From: CBDUBU01 sp965365465
Lineage (GTDB): Bacteria; Bacteroidota; Rhodothermia; Rhodothermales; DASSAV01
Reading direction: 5' to 3'
DNA: 18,586 nt
Assembly: GCA_965365465.1 (NCBI GenBank)
Contig: CBDUBU010000045.1
Location: 1 to 18,586, forward strand
Within the stretch, counting starts at the first letter, position 1. Each line of letters begins with the position of its first letter. Shown here one piece after another: positions 6,566-13,575 of the stretch. Below the pieces are notes generated by a model. That model saw only the letters and a program-made list of their open reading frames with translations. It made no database searches and was not told the origin of the DNA. A program made the translations under genes and the position numbers.

Positions 6566-7510
6566 GTGGATCTCTACACCGCTTATGCGCTGAACTTTGC
6601 TTCGGCGCTGCCGCTGCCCGAGCTCCAGCCGGGGCAGGCAGGGGCAGCGCCGGATGTAGAGATCACTTTCGGAGCCGTGGCGCCGCCCGAGCCTTCGGAG
6701 ATTGAAGGGGGGACCTGCTTCAAGAAACTGCCATCCGGAGATGCCCTGCTGCACTGGGATTGGGCCGGATCTTTTCTCGTGCGCGGAGGCCGGGAAATCA
6801 TTGTCCATCCCCAGCCGGAAGCCGACCCGCGCATTCTGCGCCTCGGACTGCTCGGCCCATGCATGGGCATTCTGCTGCACCAGCGCGGACTGGTAACGCT
6901 GCACGCGAGCGCCGTGGCGGCGGGCGGCGGGGCCGTTGCCTTTGTCGGCATGAAAGGCAGCGGCAAATCAACCACGGTGGCGACGCTGCAAGCGCATGGC
7001 TATCCCCTGCTGGCTGATGACATCGTGGCGCTCGACGGACGGGAAGGCGAGGCGCCCGGCGTTTTCTCAGGATTCCCGCAGATCAAGCTGTGGCCCGACG
7101 CAGCGCAGGCGCTCGGTCAAAACCTCGACGACCTGCCCCTGTTGCACCCGGAGATAGAGAAACGCGGGCTGCGCGGCGCGGCGCTCGAACACGGCCACGG
7201 GCAGCGCCTGCTTCGCGTCTACGTCCTCAGCCGCAAGGATGAGCCGGCCTTCGAGAGCGTGCGCCTTTCGCTCCGCGATGCCTTCCTGCAACTGCTCACG
7301 CACGCCTATGCCGCGCGGTTCCTGGGATCGGCTGCCGCAGGCCCGGCCCTTTTCCAGCGCTACCAGCAGCTCGTGCGCCACGTTCCACTCTACTACCTGA
7401 AACGTCCCCGCGACCTGAACCGCCTCTCCGAACTGCCTGCCTTTATCGCACGCGACCTGGAGACGGCGCAAACCGATGCCTCGGCAGACCTTCCGGTAAG
7501 TGAGGCTTAG
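6566..7510 (+). CDS. HPr-kinase-like protein, probable RiPP-tailoring kinase
   Basis: A 314-residue cytoplasmic P-loop protein. It begins at a GTG: the N terminus YTAYALNFASALPLPEL is the usual opening of the HPr-kinase-like proteins found in RiPP loci, which supports this start. LHASAV (112-117) is followed by the Walker A motif GMKGSGKST (128-136) and then LLADD (148-152), whose aspartates would help bind metal and act in phosphotransfer. It is not a classical HprK: the protein substrate here is more likely the precursor encoded 21 bases upstream. Known relatives (paeninodin kinase PadeK, ThcoK) phosphorylate the hydroxyl of the C-terminal serine of a lasso precursor, and this precursor ends in serine. 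In other clusters the function of such kinase-like proteins is unproven, so the substrate is an inference. Confidence 0.82.
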   Translation: MDLYTAYALNFASALPLPELQPGQAGAAPDVEITFGAVAPPEPSEIEGGTCFKKLPSGDALLHWDWAGSFLVRGGREIIVHPQPEADPRILRLGLLGPCMGILLHQRGLVTLHASAVAAGGGAVAFVGMKGSGKSTTVATLQAHGYPLLADDIVALDGREGEAPGVFSGFPQIKLWPDAAQALGQNLDDLPLLHPEIEKRGLRGAALEHGHGQRLLRVYVLSRKDEPAFESVRLSLRDAFLQLLTHAYAARFLGSAAAGPALFQRYQQLVRHVPLYYLKRPRDLNRLSELPAFIARDLETAQTDASADLPVSEA

Positions 7511-7682
7511 GCGCCTGCCCTTCAGTCTGCATAGCCACTTCGCTCCCGCTCAGGATGGCGCTTCGGGTGGGGTTGGCGGCAAAACGAACCCATCGTGTCA
7601 TGCTGCACGGTTAGCAAGCGCTCGTGTCCGCGCTGCGTCCGGCTTCTTCTTAACAGAGGGTTTCCCGGCGGCGGACAGTTCC
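7511..7682. other. convergent gap carrying a dispersed repeat
   Basis: This 172-base gap lies between the ends of the kinase gene (+) and the phosphosulfolactate synthase gene (-). It contains the repeat copy at 7538-7567. A 5-bp stem AGCGC/GCGCT with an 8-base loop lies near 7617-7634, without a T run. No convincing terminator and no gene are seen. Confidence 0.4.
7538..7567 (-). repeat. dispersed intergenic repeat, copy 1
   Basis: Read on the - strand this 30-base stretch is CCCGAAGCGCCATCCTGA followed by GCGGGAGCGAAG. It matches 17532-17560 (+ strand) at all but three positions, one of them a single-base gap. Both copies lie between genes. The core CATCCTGA...GAAG resembles a short repeat I recall as common between genes in some high-GC Bacteroidota and related genomes; that is memory, not a search. 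Confidence 0.6.
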
Positions 7683-8510
7683 TCAGCGGCGCACCGGCGG
7701 CGCGGCTTCTCCGTCTCCGGCAATCTCCGGGAGCGCCGTGTCAGGCTGGTAGAAATCGAACAGCGTGTCGGCCCGCAGCCCGAGCCGGAGCGTCTCCAGG
7801 GGCAGCACTTCCTCATGGCTGACATTGCCCAGGTTGACGTTGGCGCCCAGATGCTTGATGAACCATACCTGCTGTGCTTTCTTCGGCGCTTCAAACAGCA
7901 GGCGGCGTGCGTCGATCTGATCGATGATCTCGTCTACCAGCCCGGAGCGGATCTCTCCGTTGGGACGGAACAGCCCAGCGTTCCCGCCTTCCCGCGCTTC
8001 GCAGATCACTTTCCAGCTTCCGGCTTCCAGTTCCGCCCGGATGAGCTGCACCCACTTGTACGGGGGCATGATGAACTCGGCATCTTTGGACCCCACTTCG
8101 CTGAGCACCGTAAAGTCTTGCGCCATCAGCCGGATATGCTCCAGCTTTTCCTCATGCGGCATCACCACCGACCCGTCGGAGATCTCGACGTGGTCGATGC
8201 CGAGGCTGGTCATCAGCTTCCGGTAGGCCTCCAGCTTGCCGCGCATCTGAAAGGCTTCAAAAAGCGTCCCGCCGAAAAAGACGGGAATGCGGGCGCTGCG
8301 GTAGATTTCGAGCTTGCGTTCCAGGGCAGGCGTGATGACCGCCGTGCCCCAGCCCAGTTTGACCAGGTCGATGTAATCCGCCGACACGTCGAGCAGGTCT
8401 TCAATCTGCCGGGCGGAAAGCCCCTTGTCGAGCATGAGGGTAATGCCTTCGCCGCGCGGCCGGGCAGGACGCACAGGAAGACCCTGAAGATCGAAAGGCA
8501 TCTGTATCAT
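7683..8510 (-). CDS. comA: phosphosulfolactate synthase (ComA family)
   Basis: A 275-residue TIM-barrel enzyme of the ComA family, which adds sulfite to phosphoenolpyruvate to give (2R)-phospho-3-sulfolactate, first known from coenzyme M synthesis in methanogens. Visible family motifs are YIDLVKLGWGTAVI (46-59), VEISDGS (108-114), the E138-V-G-S-K-D143 block, and REGGNAG further on. Length is close to the family norm. In bacteria the product is thought to lead to sulfolactate or, through sulfopyruvate, to cysteate; no ComB, ComC or ComDE gene lies in this window. It follows the LolC/E-type permease gene by 73 bases on the same strand and may be cotranscribed. A second in-frame ATG three codons later is an alternative start. 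Confidence 0.88.
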   Translation of the reverse strand: MIQMPFDLQGLPVRPARPRGEGITLMLDKGLSARQIEDLLDVSADYIDLVKLGWGTAVITPALERKLEIYRSARIPVFFGGTLFEAFQMRGKLEAYRKLMTSLGIDHVEISDGSVVMPHEEKLEHIRLMAQDFTVLSEVGSKDAEFIMPPYKWVQLIRAELEAGSWKVICEAREGGNAGLFRPNGEIRSGLVDEIIDQIDARRLLFEAPKKAQQVWFIKHLGANVNLGNVSHEEVLPLETLRLGLRADTLFDFYQPDTALPEIAGDGEAAPPVRR

Positions 8511-8583
8511 AATGCGGGATCAGGTCTGATGAAGAAAAAGGGCGCTGGAGTTTACGAACGGCGCCGGAAAGCCTCAAGCCGTC

Positions 8584-9849
8584 TCATCCTTCCATCTGCA
8601 CGGCGCGGGCCGGTTCAACGGCGGCGGCGCGGTGCGCCGGGTAGATCGAGGCCAGCACGCACAGGCCCAGGGCTACCAGCACTACCAGCGCCAGATCCAG
8701 CGGCTGGATCGAGACGGGATAAGCGTCGATCATGAACGAGTCGGCTCCGGCCAGGGGGACGAGATGGAAGTATTTCTGGAGCAGGGCCAGCCCGAGGCCC
8801 ACGACGAGCCCGCCGCCCGCCCCGAAAGCCCCGATCAGCAGCCCTTCCGTCAGAAAGATGCGCCGGATGTTTTTGCGCGACACGCCCATCGCCTGAAGCA
8901 CCCCGACATCGTGCTGCTTCTCGACAACCACCATCGTGAGCGAGCCGATGATGTTGAACACGGCCACGATGATAATCAGCCCCAGGATGAGCAGCGCCGC
9001 CCACTTTTCGAGCTGCATCACGTCATAGAGCGATTTCTGGAGGTCGTACCAGGTGAGCACGGAATACCGGGCGGGGCTGAGGCGGGCCTGCAACTGCTGC
9101 TTCACTTCGTCCGCCCGGTTCAGATCGTCCAGGCGCAGCTCGATGCCGGAAACCTGCCCCTGCATCCGGAAAAGGCGTTGCGCGTCTTCGAGGGCAATGA
9201 AAACGTGGCTTTCGTCGTAGAGCGCCTCCATTTCGTAGAGACCCCGCACCTCGAAGCGTTGCAGCGGCGCAGTCCCGATGATCTGGGTAAACATACGTTC
9301 GAGCGCAGGCGCGGAAAGCAGGAAAACGCGGCTCGCAGGCCGGCTGCCGCCTTTCGGAGCCAGCGACAGCCGCTGCGCCAGGCTCATCCCCACCACGACG
9401 CCCGGCATCCCATCCTGCCGTTCCAGGCTGAAGCTGCCGAAATCCGTCTTCTCGACGACTTCGCTGACGCCTTGCAGCGAGGCCGAGTCCACGCCGCGCA
9501 CGACGACCACCTTGTTGACCTCGCTGCCGCCTTCGTGCAGCAGCAGCGCCTTTCCCTCGACATAGGCGGCTGCATACCGGACATCGGACAGGGCCAGCGC
9601 TATCGAAACCAGCGAATCCGGCGCCGTGATGCCTTTTTCCTCTACGCTGACGATCCGGACGTGCGGGTCCAGCGACACGAGCATATCGCGCACGAAATCA
9701 TAGAAACCGTTCATCACCGAGAGCACGACGATCAGCGCCGCCACGCCGAGCGCCACCCCGGCGACCGAGATCCCGGTGATCACGGAGATGAGGGAAATGC
9801 CCTTCCGGTTGATGAGGTATCGCCGGGCGATGAGAAGGCGAAAGTCCAA
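8584..9849 (-). CDS. LolC/LolE-type ABC transporter permease (lipoprotein release family)
   Basis: A 421-residue inner-membrane permease of the FtsX/MacB superfamily. The opening FRLLIARRYLINRKGISLISVITGISVAGVALGVAALIV-type block with TM1 (~19-46) is the LolC/E signature, followed by a large periplasmic domain (~50-280) and three C-terminal membrane helices (~285-309, 334-356, 385-404). The cytoplasmic loop EKQHDVGVLQAMGVSRKNI (310-328) is the coupling region that contacts the ATPase. The family extracts lipoproteins from the inner membrane for transfer to the outer membrane. The start is TTG at 9849-9847; no in-frame ATG exists nearby and homologous proteins begin at this point. No LolD ATPase gene is adjacent, so it must pair with one encoded elsewhere. 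The phosphosulfolactate synthase gene follows on the same strand. Confidence 0.88.
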   Translation of the reverse strand: MDFRLLIARRYLINRKGISLISVITGISVAGVALGVAALIVVLSVMNGFYDFVRDMLVSLDPHVRIVSVEEKGITAPDSLVSIALALSDVRYAAAYVEGKALLLHEGGSEVNKVVVVRGVDSASLQGVSEVVEKTDFGSFSLERQDGMPGVVVGMSLAQRLSLAPKGGSRPASRVFLLSAPALERMFTQIIGTAPLQRFEVRGLYEMEALYDESHVFIALEDAQRLFRMQGQVSGIELRLDDLNRADEVKQQLQARLSPARYSVLTWYDLQKSLYDVMQLEKWAALLILGLIIIVAVFNIIGSLTMVVVEKQHDVGVLQAMGVSRKNIRRIFLTEGLLIGAFGAGGGLVVGLGLALLQKYFHLVPLAGADSFMIDAYPVSIQPLDLALVVLVALGLCVLASIYPAHRAAAVEPARAVQMEG

Positions 9850-10068
9850 GTCTTTGCGGTTGTCAGTTTTTACGGGCCGGATGCGTCAACCCCGAAACGT
9901 TCTTCCCCGGAATTAGCTCCGGAATGCCGCCCGTAAAAGGGAAGGCGCCAGAATGGTATAATCTTGCGATAATCATACCGGCGCAGCGACCGCCGGGATA
10001 CCGGCTGCGGATTCGGGGTTGGAGAGAGGGGAACAAGAAAAAACGGCCAGACTAATCAACCGGACGCC
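9850..10068. promoter_or_regulatory. divergent intergenic region between lolC-type and yihY-type genes
   Basis: This is 219 bases between two divergent genes. It holds a short hairpin CCGGA/TCCGG with a 6-base loop (9908-9923), the promoter and dyad at 9956-9980 listed separately, and a purine-rich stretch GAGAGGGGAACAAGAAAA (about 10023-10040) some 30 bases upstream of the YihY start. No gene is seen. Confidence 0.4.
9956..9980 (+). promoter_or_regulatory. TATAAT promoter element inside a 25-bp imperfect dyad
   Basis: TATAAT occupies 9958-9963, and TAATCTTG at 9960-9967 also matches the Bacteroidota TAnnTTTG -7 element at all but one fixed position. The whole 25-base segment is an imperfect inverted repeat with arms GGTAT and ATACC at its ends and further partial symmetry inside. 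A dyad sitting on a -10 element is the usual place of a repressor operator. No -35 or -33 box is clear. It would drive the YihY-type gene about 90 bases downstream. Confidence 0.35.
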
Positions 10069-11139
10069 ATGCGTGTGAAAACGAAACCCGTTCTGGATCT
10101 GCTGAAGGAAACCCTCTCCGAGTGGAGCGAGGACAATGCGGCGCGGCTGGGCGCGGCGCTCTCCTACTATACCATTTTCTCCATAGCGCCCCTGCTGATC
10201 ATCGTGATCTATATCGTCGGCATGGTGTGGGGCAACCAGTCCGGCCAGGTGCGAGCCGAGATCATCAACCAGATCCAGTCGCTCACCGGGCCGCAGGGCG
10301 GCGAAGCCATCACGACGATGCTGGACAACGCGAGCAGCGAGAAATCGGAGGGCGTGCTTGCCACCGTGCTAGGCTTTGCAGCGCTGCTCTTCGGCGCCAC
10401 AGGGGTTTTCGCGCAGCTTCAGGGCGCGCTCAACACCATCTGGGACGTGAAGCTAAAGCCGGGCGGCGGGATCAAGGCTTTTCTGCAAACCCGCGTGCTG
10501 TCCTTCGGCATGATCCTGGCTGTCGGGTTTCTGCTGCTGGTTTCGCTGGTCGTCAGCACGGTGCTTACCGCCATGAGCAACTACCTGTCGGAGTTGATGC
10601 CGGGCACGGGCTTCGTCTGGCAGATCGTCAACATCGTCGTCTCGTTTGCAGTTATCACGCTGCTCTTTGCCATGATCTACAAAATCCTTCCCGACGTGGA
10701 GATCGACTGGAGAGACGTGTGGATCGGGGCTGCCATCACGGCGCTGCTGTTCACGCTCGGCAAGTTCGCCATCGGGCTGTACCTGGGCCACAGCAGCGCG
10801 GCTTCTACGTACGGGGCCGCCGGATCGCTCGTGGTGCTGCTGCTCTGGATCTACTACTCGGCGCAGATTTTCTTTCTGGGGGCGGAGTTCACGCAGGTGT
10901 ACGCCCGCCGGTACGGCACGCGCATCCAGCCTTCCAGGCACGCCATGCGCATTCCGGAAGCCGGCGAGGTGTGCGAACCGGACGAAGCGACGGAGCCGAC
11001 AAACGGGAAAGCCCCGGTGCAGCAAGTCTCCGGAGGGCCAGTTCCGGTAGTCCGGCAGCGCCCTTCCGCGCTCAAGCGCGTCGGTGCGCTCGTGGCCGTG
11101 TTTCTCGTGGGGCGGTTTCTGGGCAAGCACAGCTCCTGA
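10069..11139 (+). CDS. YihY/BrkB family inner-membrane protein
   Basis: A 356-residue polytopic membrane protein of the YihY (formerly 'ribonuclease BN', BrkB) family. The family motif ENDNAARLGAALSYYTIFSIAPLL is seen here as EDNAARLGAALSYY at 21-34 running into TM1 (29-54). Five further helices lie at about 97-118, 143-169, 182-206, 217-240 and 251-272, with the conserved STYGAAGSLVVLLLWIYYSAQIFFLGAEFTQVYA block covering TM6. A ~75-residue hydrophilic tail follows, ending in a short hydrophobic segment (VGALVAVFLVGRFLG). Its physiological role is not settled. It is a single gene, convergent with the chemoreceptor gene 43 bases on. Confidence 0.9.
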   Translation: MRVKTKPVLDLLKETLSEWSEDNAARLGAALSYYTIFSIAPLLIIVIYIVGMVWGNQSGQVRAEIINQIQSLTGPQGGEAITTMLDNASSEKSEGVLATVLGFAALLFGATGVFAQLQGALNTIWDVKLKPGGGIKAFLQTRVLSFGMILAVGFLLLVSLVVSTVLTAMSNYLSELMPGTGFVWQIVNIVVSFAVITLLFAMIYKILPDVEIDWRDVWIGAAITALLFTLGKFAIGLYLGHSSAASTYGAAGSLVVLLLWIYYSAQIFFLGAEFTQVYARRYGTRIQPSRHAMRIPEAGEVCEPDEATEPTNGKAPVQQVSGGPVPVVRQRPSALKRVGALVAVFLVGRFLGKHSS

Positions 11140-11182
11140 CGCGGCTAAACGCGCCCCGGTATGGGATGCGCGTCTGTACCGT
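11140..11182. other. short convergent gap
   Basis: Forty-three bases separate the ends of the YihY-type and receptor genes. CGCG/CGCG with a 6-base loop (GCTAAA) just after the YihY stop is the only hairpin, with no T run. No convincing terminator is seen. Confidence 0.3.
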
Positions 11183-13543
11183 CTAGCGACGTTTTCCGTG
11201 CGCCTCACGAAGGTCCATGTGCGGCAGGGAAGCGCTGCTGCCGTCGCCGTGGTTTCCCGGCAGTGCGCCGCAGCCGCCGGAGGGCGCTGTTATGGTGAAA
11301 CGGGCTACCAGATTGTGCAGGTCTTCCGTCAACCGGCTGAGTTCGTCTGCCGAACAGGCGATTTGCCGGGCGCTTGCAGCCGCCTCGCTCGTCACGCCGG
11401 AGATGTCTTGCACGCTCTGCGCAATCTTGCTGCTCGTGGTTGACTGCTTCTCGGTTGCTGAAGCCACCTGCGAGATTTGCTCGCTGATGTGTTGGGCTCC
11501 CTCCATGATCTGCCTGAGCGCATTGCCTGTCTTGTCGGCCAGAGCGAGACCCTCCTCTGTTCGGGTTCTTCCCATGCGCATTGCTTCCACCGATTCGATG
11601 ATCCCGGCCTGCACGCCTTCGATCATCCCGGCGATCTCCTTCGTGGCGCGGGAGGTCCGTTCGGCCAGCTTGCGCACTTCGTCGGCTACCACGGCAAAGC
11701 CCCGCCCCTGCTCTCCGGCGCGGGCGGCCTCGATGGCGGCATTCAGGGCTAAAAGGTTCGTCTGGTCAGCGATCTCGGCAATGACCAGGATGATCTCACC
11801 GATTTGATGGCTGAAGCCTCCCAATCGTTCGATGCTGTCCGCCGAGCGGTTGACGACTTCGGCAATCTCGTCGATTTTCGCAATGGTTTGCTTGACGACG
11901 GTGCTGCTTTCCTGAGCCAACGCGCCATTGTACTGCGCGGCTTCTGCAGTCCGTTGCACATCCTGCGCGTTTTCAAAAAGGGTGTGGATCATCTGGTCGA
12001 CAGTAGCAGCAACCTCGTCGGCCTGCGTGCTCTGCTCCTGCGCTCCGGCTGCCAGATCCTCTGCGGAAGCGCTGATCTCCGTAGAAGCGCCTGCGGTGCT
12101 GTCAACGGCTTTCCGGACCACCTGCACCATGGCGCGCATCTGCTCGACGGCCTGGTTGAAGCCGTCACAGAGCTGCGCTATCTCATCATCATTGCGCTCG
12201 GCTTCCGCATGAACCGTTAAATCACCCTCCGAGAACCGATGCATATGCTTCAGCAGGCGCTGCACGTTACGGGCCAGGTATTGCTGGCGCTGCTGGCCGG
12301 CATCGTTGGTCTTGCGCACAATAATCGAAGCGCCCACCAGTTCAGCCATCTGCTCGATAATGGCCTGGTCCTCTTCACTGAAGCTGCCGGCTTCCGCCCC
12401 GGTCTTGTCGGCAAAGTAGAGGTTGCCCAATGCCTGTCCCTGATGGCGGATCGGAACGGCGAGCAGCGCCTTCACAGGCGGATGACCCCCCGGAAAACCT
12501 CGAAAGCCTGCGTGCTCCGACAAATCTTCCAGGCGTAGTGTGGTTCCGTGCTTCTGAATGTAGCCGAGAAGCCCTTTGCCCACAGGAGGATGTGCGATGC
12601 CGTCCTTGATGTCCTCCGGCATACCCGCCGTCAGAAACGAGCTTATCTGTTCTTTTTCGTCGAAGATACTCAGCGCTGCGTATCTGGCTTCGATGATTTC
12701 CTGTGCGCCCTTGAGCAATGCATTGAAGGGCTGATCCAGATCATCCGCTTCGCTAATCATTCGGGAGGTGTCGATTACAACCTTCAGTGATTGGATGCGC
12801 TTGTGAAGCGTACGCACCATTGCGTTGAAGGCTGTTGCAAGAGCGCCGATCTCGTCCTCTGTGCGCGCCTCGACGCTGATGTCATAATTCCCTTCGGCCA
12901 CTTTGCCGGCAGCCTCGGTCAGGGCGGCAAGCGGTCGGACAGCCCGGCGAATCATCACGACAAGCGCGGCAAACAAGGCCCCGCCGGCAGCCAGAAGCGC
13001 GTAGAGCAGAACCAGCAGACGGTCGACCTTTGCTTTTGAAGCTTCTTCGTAGAGCACAACGCCCTTGTTCGCCTCGCCGAGAATCTCCAGGTTGGCGCTG
13101 CTGATGTAGTCGTCGGCTTCGCGGAAGGCTGCACGCTCACGATCTGTCTCGATCATTTTGAGCGCATTTGCCTTATAGATTTTCCAGAGACGCTCCACCT
13201 GTTGCATCTGCGGGCGCACGGCTCCGGCGGCAGGCAGAAGCCCCTTCCCGGCGTTGCCATAGATCAGCCCGTCCAGGAGTTCCTGGTAGGTGTTTACGGC
13301 GGCTTCGAGTTCTTCGCGGGCCTCGTCGCGTCCGTTCGAAACCATGAAGGCGGTCTTGGCGATCTTCTGACTGAGCATCCGCAGCTTGCCGGAGTCGTTG
13401 ATCGCCACGGCATCAGATTTCTGCTCGCTGATGAGCATCAGCACGGCAGCGATGGTGACGACGAACAGCACGAGCATCGCAATCAGCCCGCCTACGACTT
13501 TTACCGTAAAATTCCTGGATAAATAGGCTTTAAGCTCAATCAT
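11183..13543 (-). CDS. methyl-accepting chemotaxis protein (PilJ-type sensor, HAMP, GAF, MCP signal)
   Basis: A 786-residue membrane receptor. TM1 is at 15-38, then an external domain (~40-172) of the type IV pili methyl-accepting type (SGKLRMLSQKIAKTAFM at 51-67 and QMQQVERLWKIYK at 112-124), and TM2 at 175-198. A HAMP domain follows (~198-250), then a cytoplasmic GAF domain (~268-405, with LLAVPIRHQGQALGNLYFADK), a second HAMP-like segment (~422-475, FSEGDLTVHAE) and the signalling coiled coil. The hairpin tip that binds CheW/CheA is at ~588-626 (EIADQTNLLALNAAIEAARAG...RGFAVVADEVRKLAERT). It would detect an external ligand, plus a second cue at GAF, and act on chemotaxis or twitching motility. 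Its gene starts 32 bases after the porin gene, so the two are likely cotranscribed. No che gene is in the window and no CheR-binding pentapeptide is seen at the C terminus. Confidence 0.92.
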   Translation of the reverse strand: MIELKAYLSRNFTVKVVGGLIAMLVLFVVTIAAVLMLISEQKSDAVAINDSGKLRMLSQKIAKTAFMVSNGRDEAREELEAAVNTYQELLDGLIYGNAGKGLLPAAGAVRPQMQQVERLWKIYKANALKMIETDRERAAFREADDYISSANLEILGEANKGVVLYEEASKAKVDRLLVLLYALLAAGGALFAALVVMIRRAVRPLAALTEAAGKVAEGNYDISVEARTEDEIGALATAFNAMVRTLHKRIQSLKVVIDTSRMISEADDLDQPFNALLKGAQEIIEARYAALSIFDEKEQISSFLTAGMPEDIKDGIAHPPVGKGLLGYIQKHGTTLRLEDLSEHAGFRGFPGGHPPVKALLAVPIRHQGQALGNLYFADKTGAEAGSFSEEDQAIIEQMAELVGASIIVRKTNDAGQQRQQYLARNVQRLLKHMHRFSEGDLTVHAEAERNDDEIAQLCDGFNQAVEQMRAMVQVVRKAVDSTAGASTEISASAEDLAAGAQEQSTQADEVAATVDQMIHTLFENAQDVQRTAEAAQYNGALAQESSTVVKQTIAKIDEIAEVVNRSADSIERLGGFSHQIGEIILVIAEIADQTNLLALNAAIEAARAGEQGRGFAVVADEVRKLAERTSRATKEIAGMIEGVQAGIIESVEAMRMGRTRTEEGLALADKTGNALRQIMEGAQHISEQISQVASATEKQSTTSSKIAQSVQDISGVTSEAAASARQIACSADELSRLTEDLHNLVARFTITAPSGGCGALPGNHGDGSSASLPHMDLREAHGKRR

Positions 13544-13575
13544 GGCATTCCAGGCCGAAAGCGGCCTCCGGCAGG

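Noticed and set aside
6566..7510. Calling this gene a classical HPr kinase/phosphorylase (hprK) of the PTS
   Set aside because: The N-terminal region is unlike classical HprK, no PTS gene is nearby and the neighbours are RiPP genes.
7500..8735. A 411-codon + strand open frame across the ComA gene and beyond
   Set aside because: It overlaps the end of the kinase gene and runs antisense to comA and part of the permease gene. Its product has no recognisable fold.
8632..9936. A 434-codon + strand open frame antisense to the LolC/E gene
   Set aside because: His/Gln/Asp/Arg-rich shadow of the permease codons. The permease has clear membrane and family motifs.
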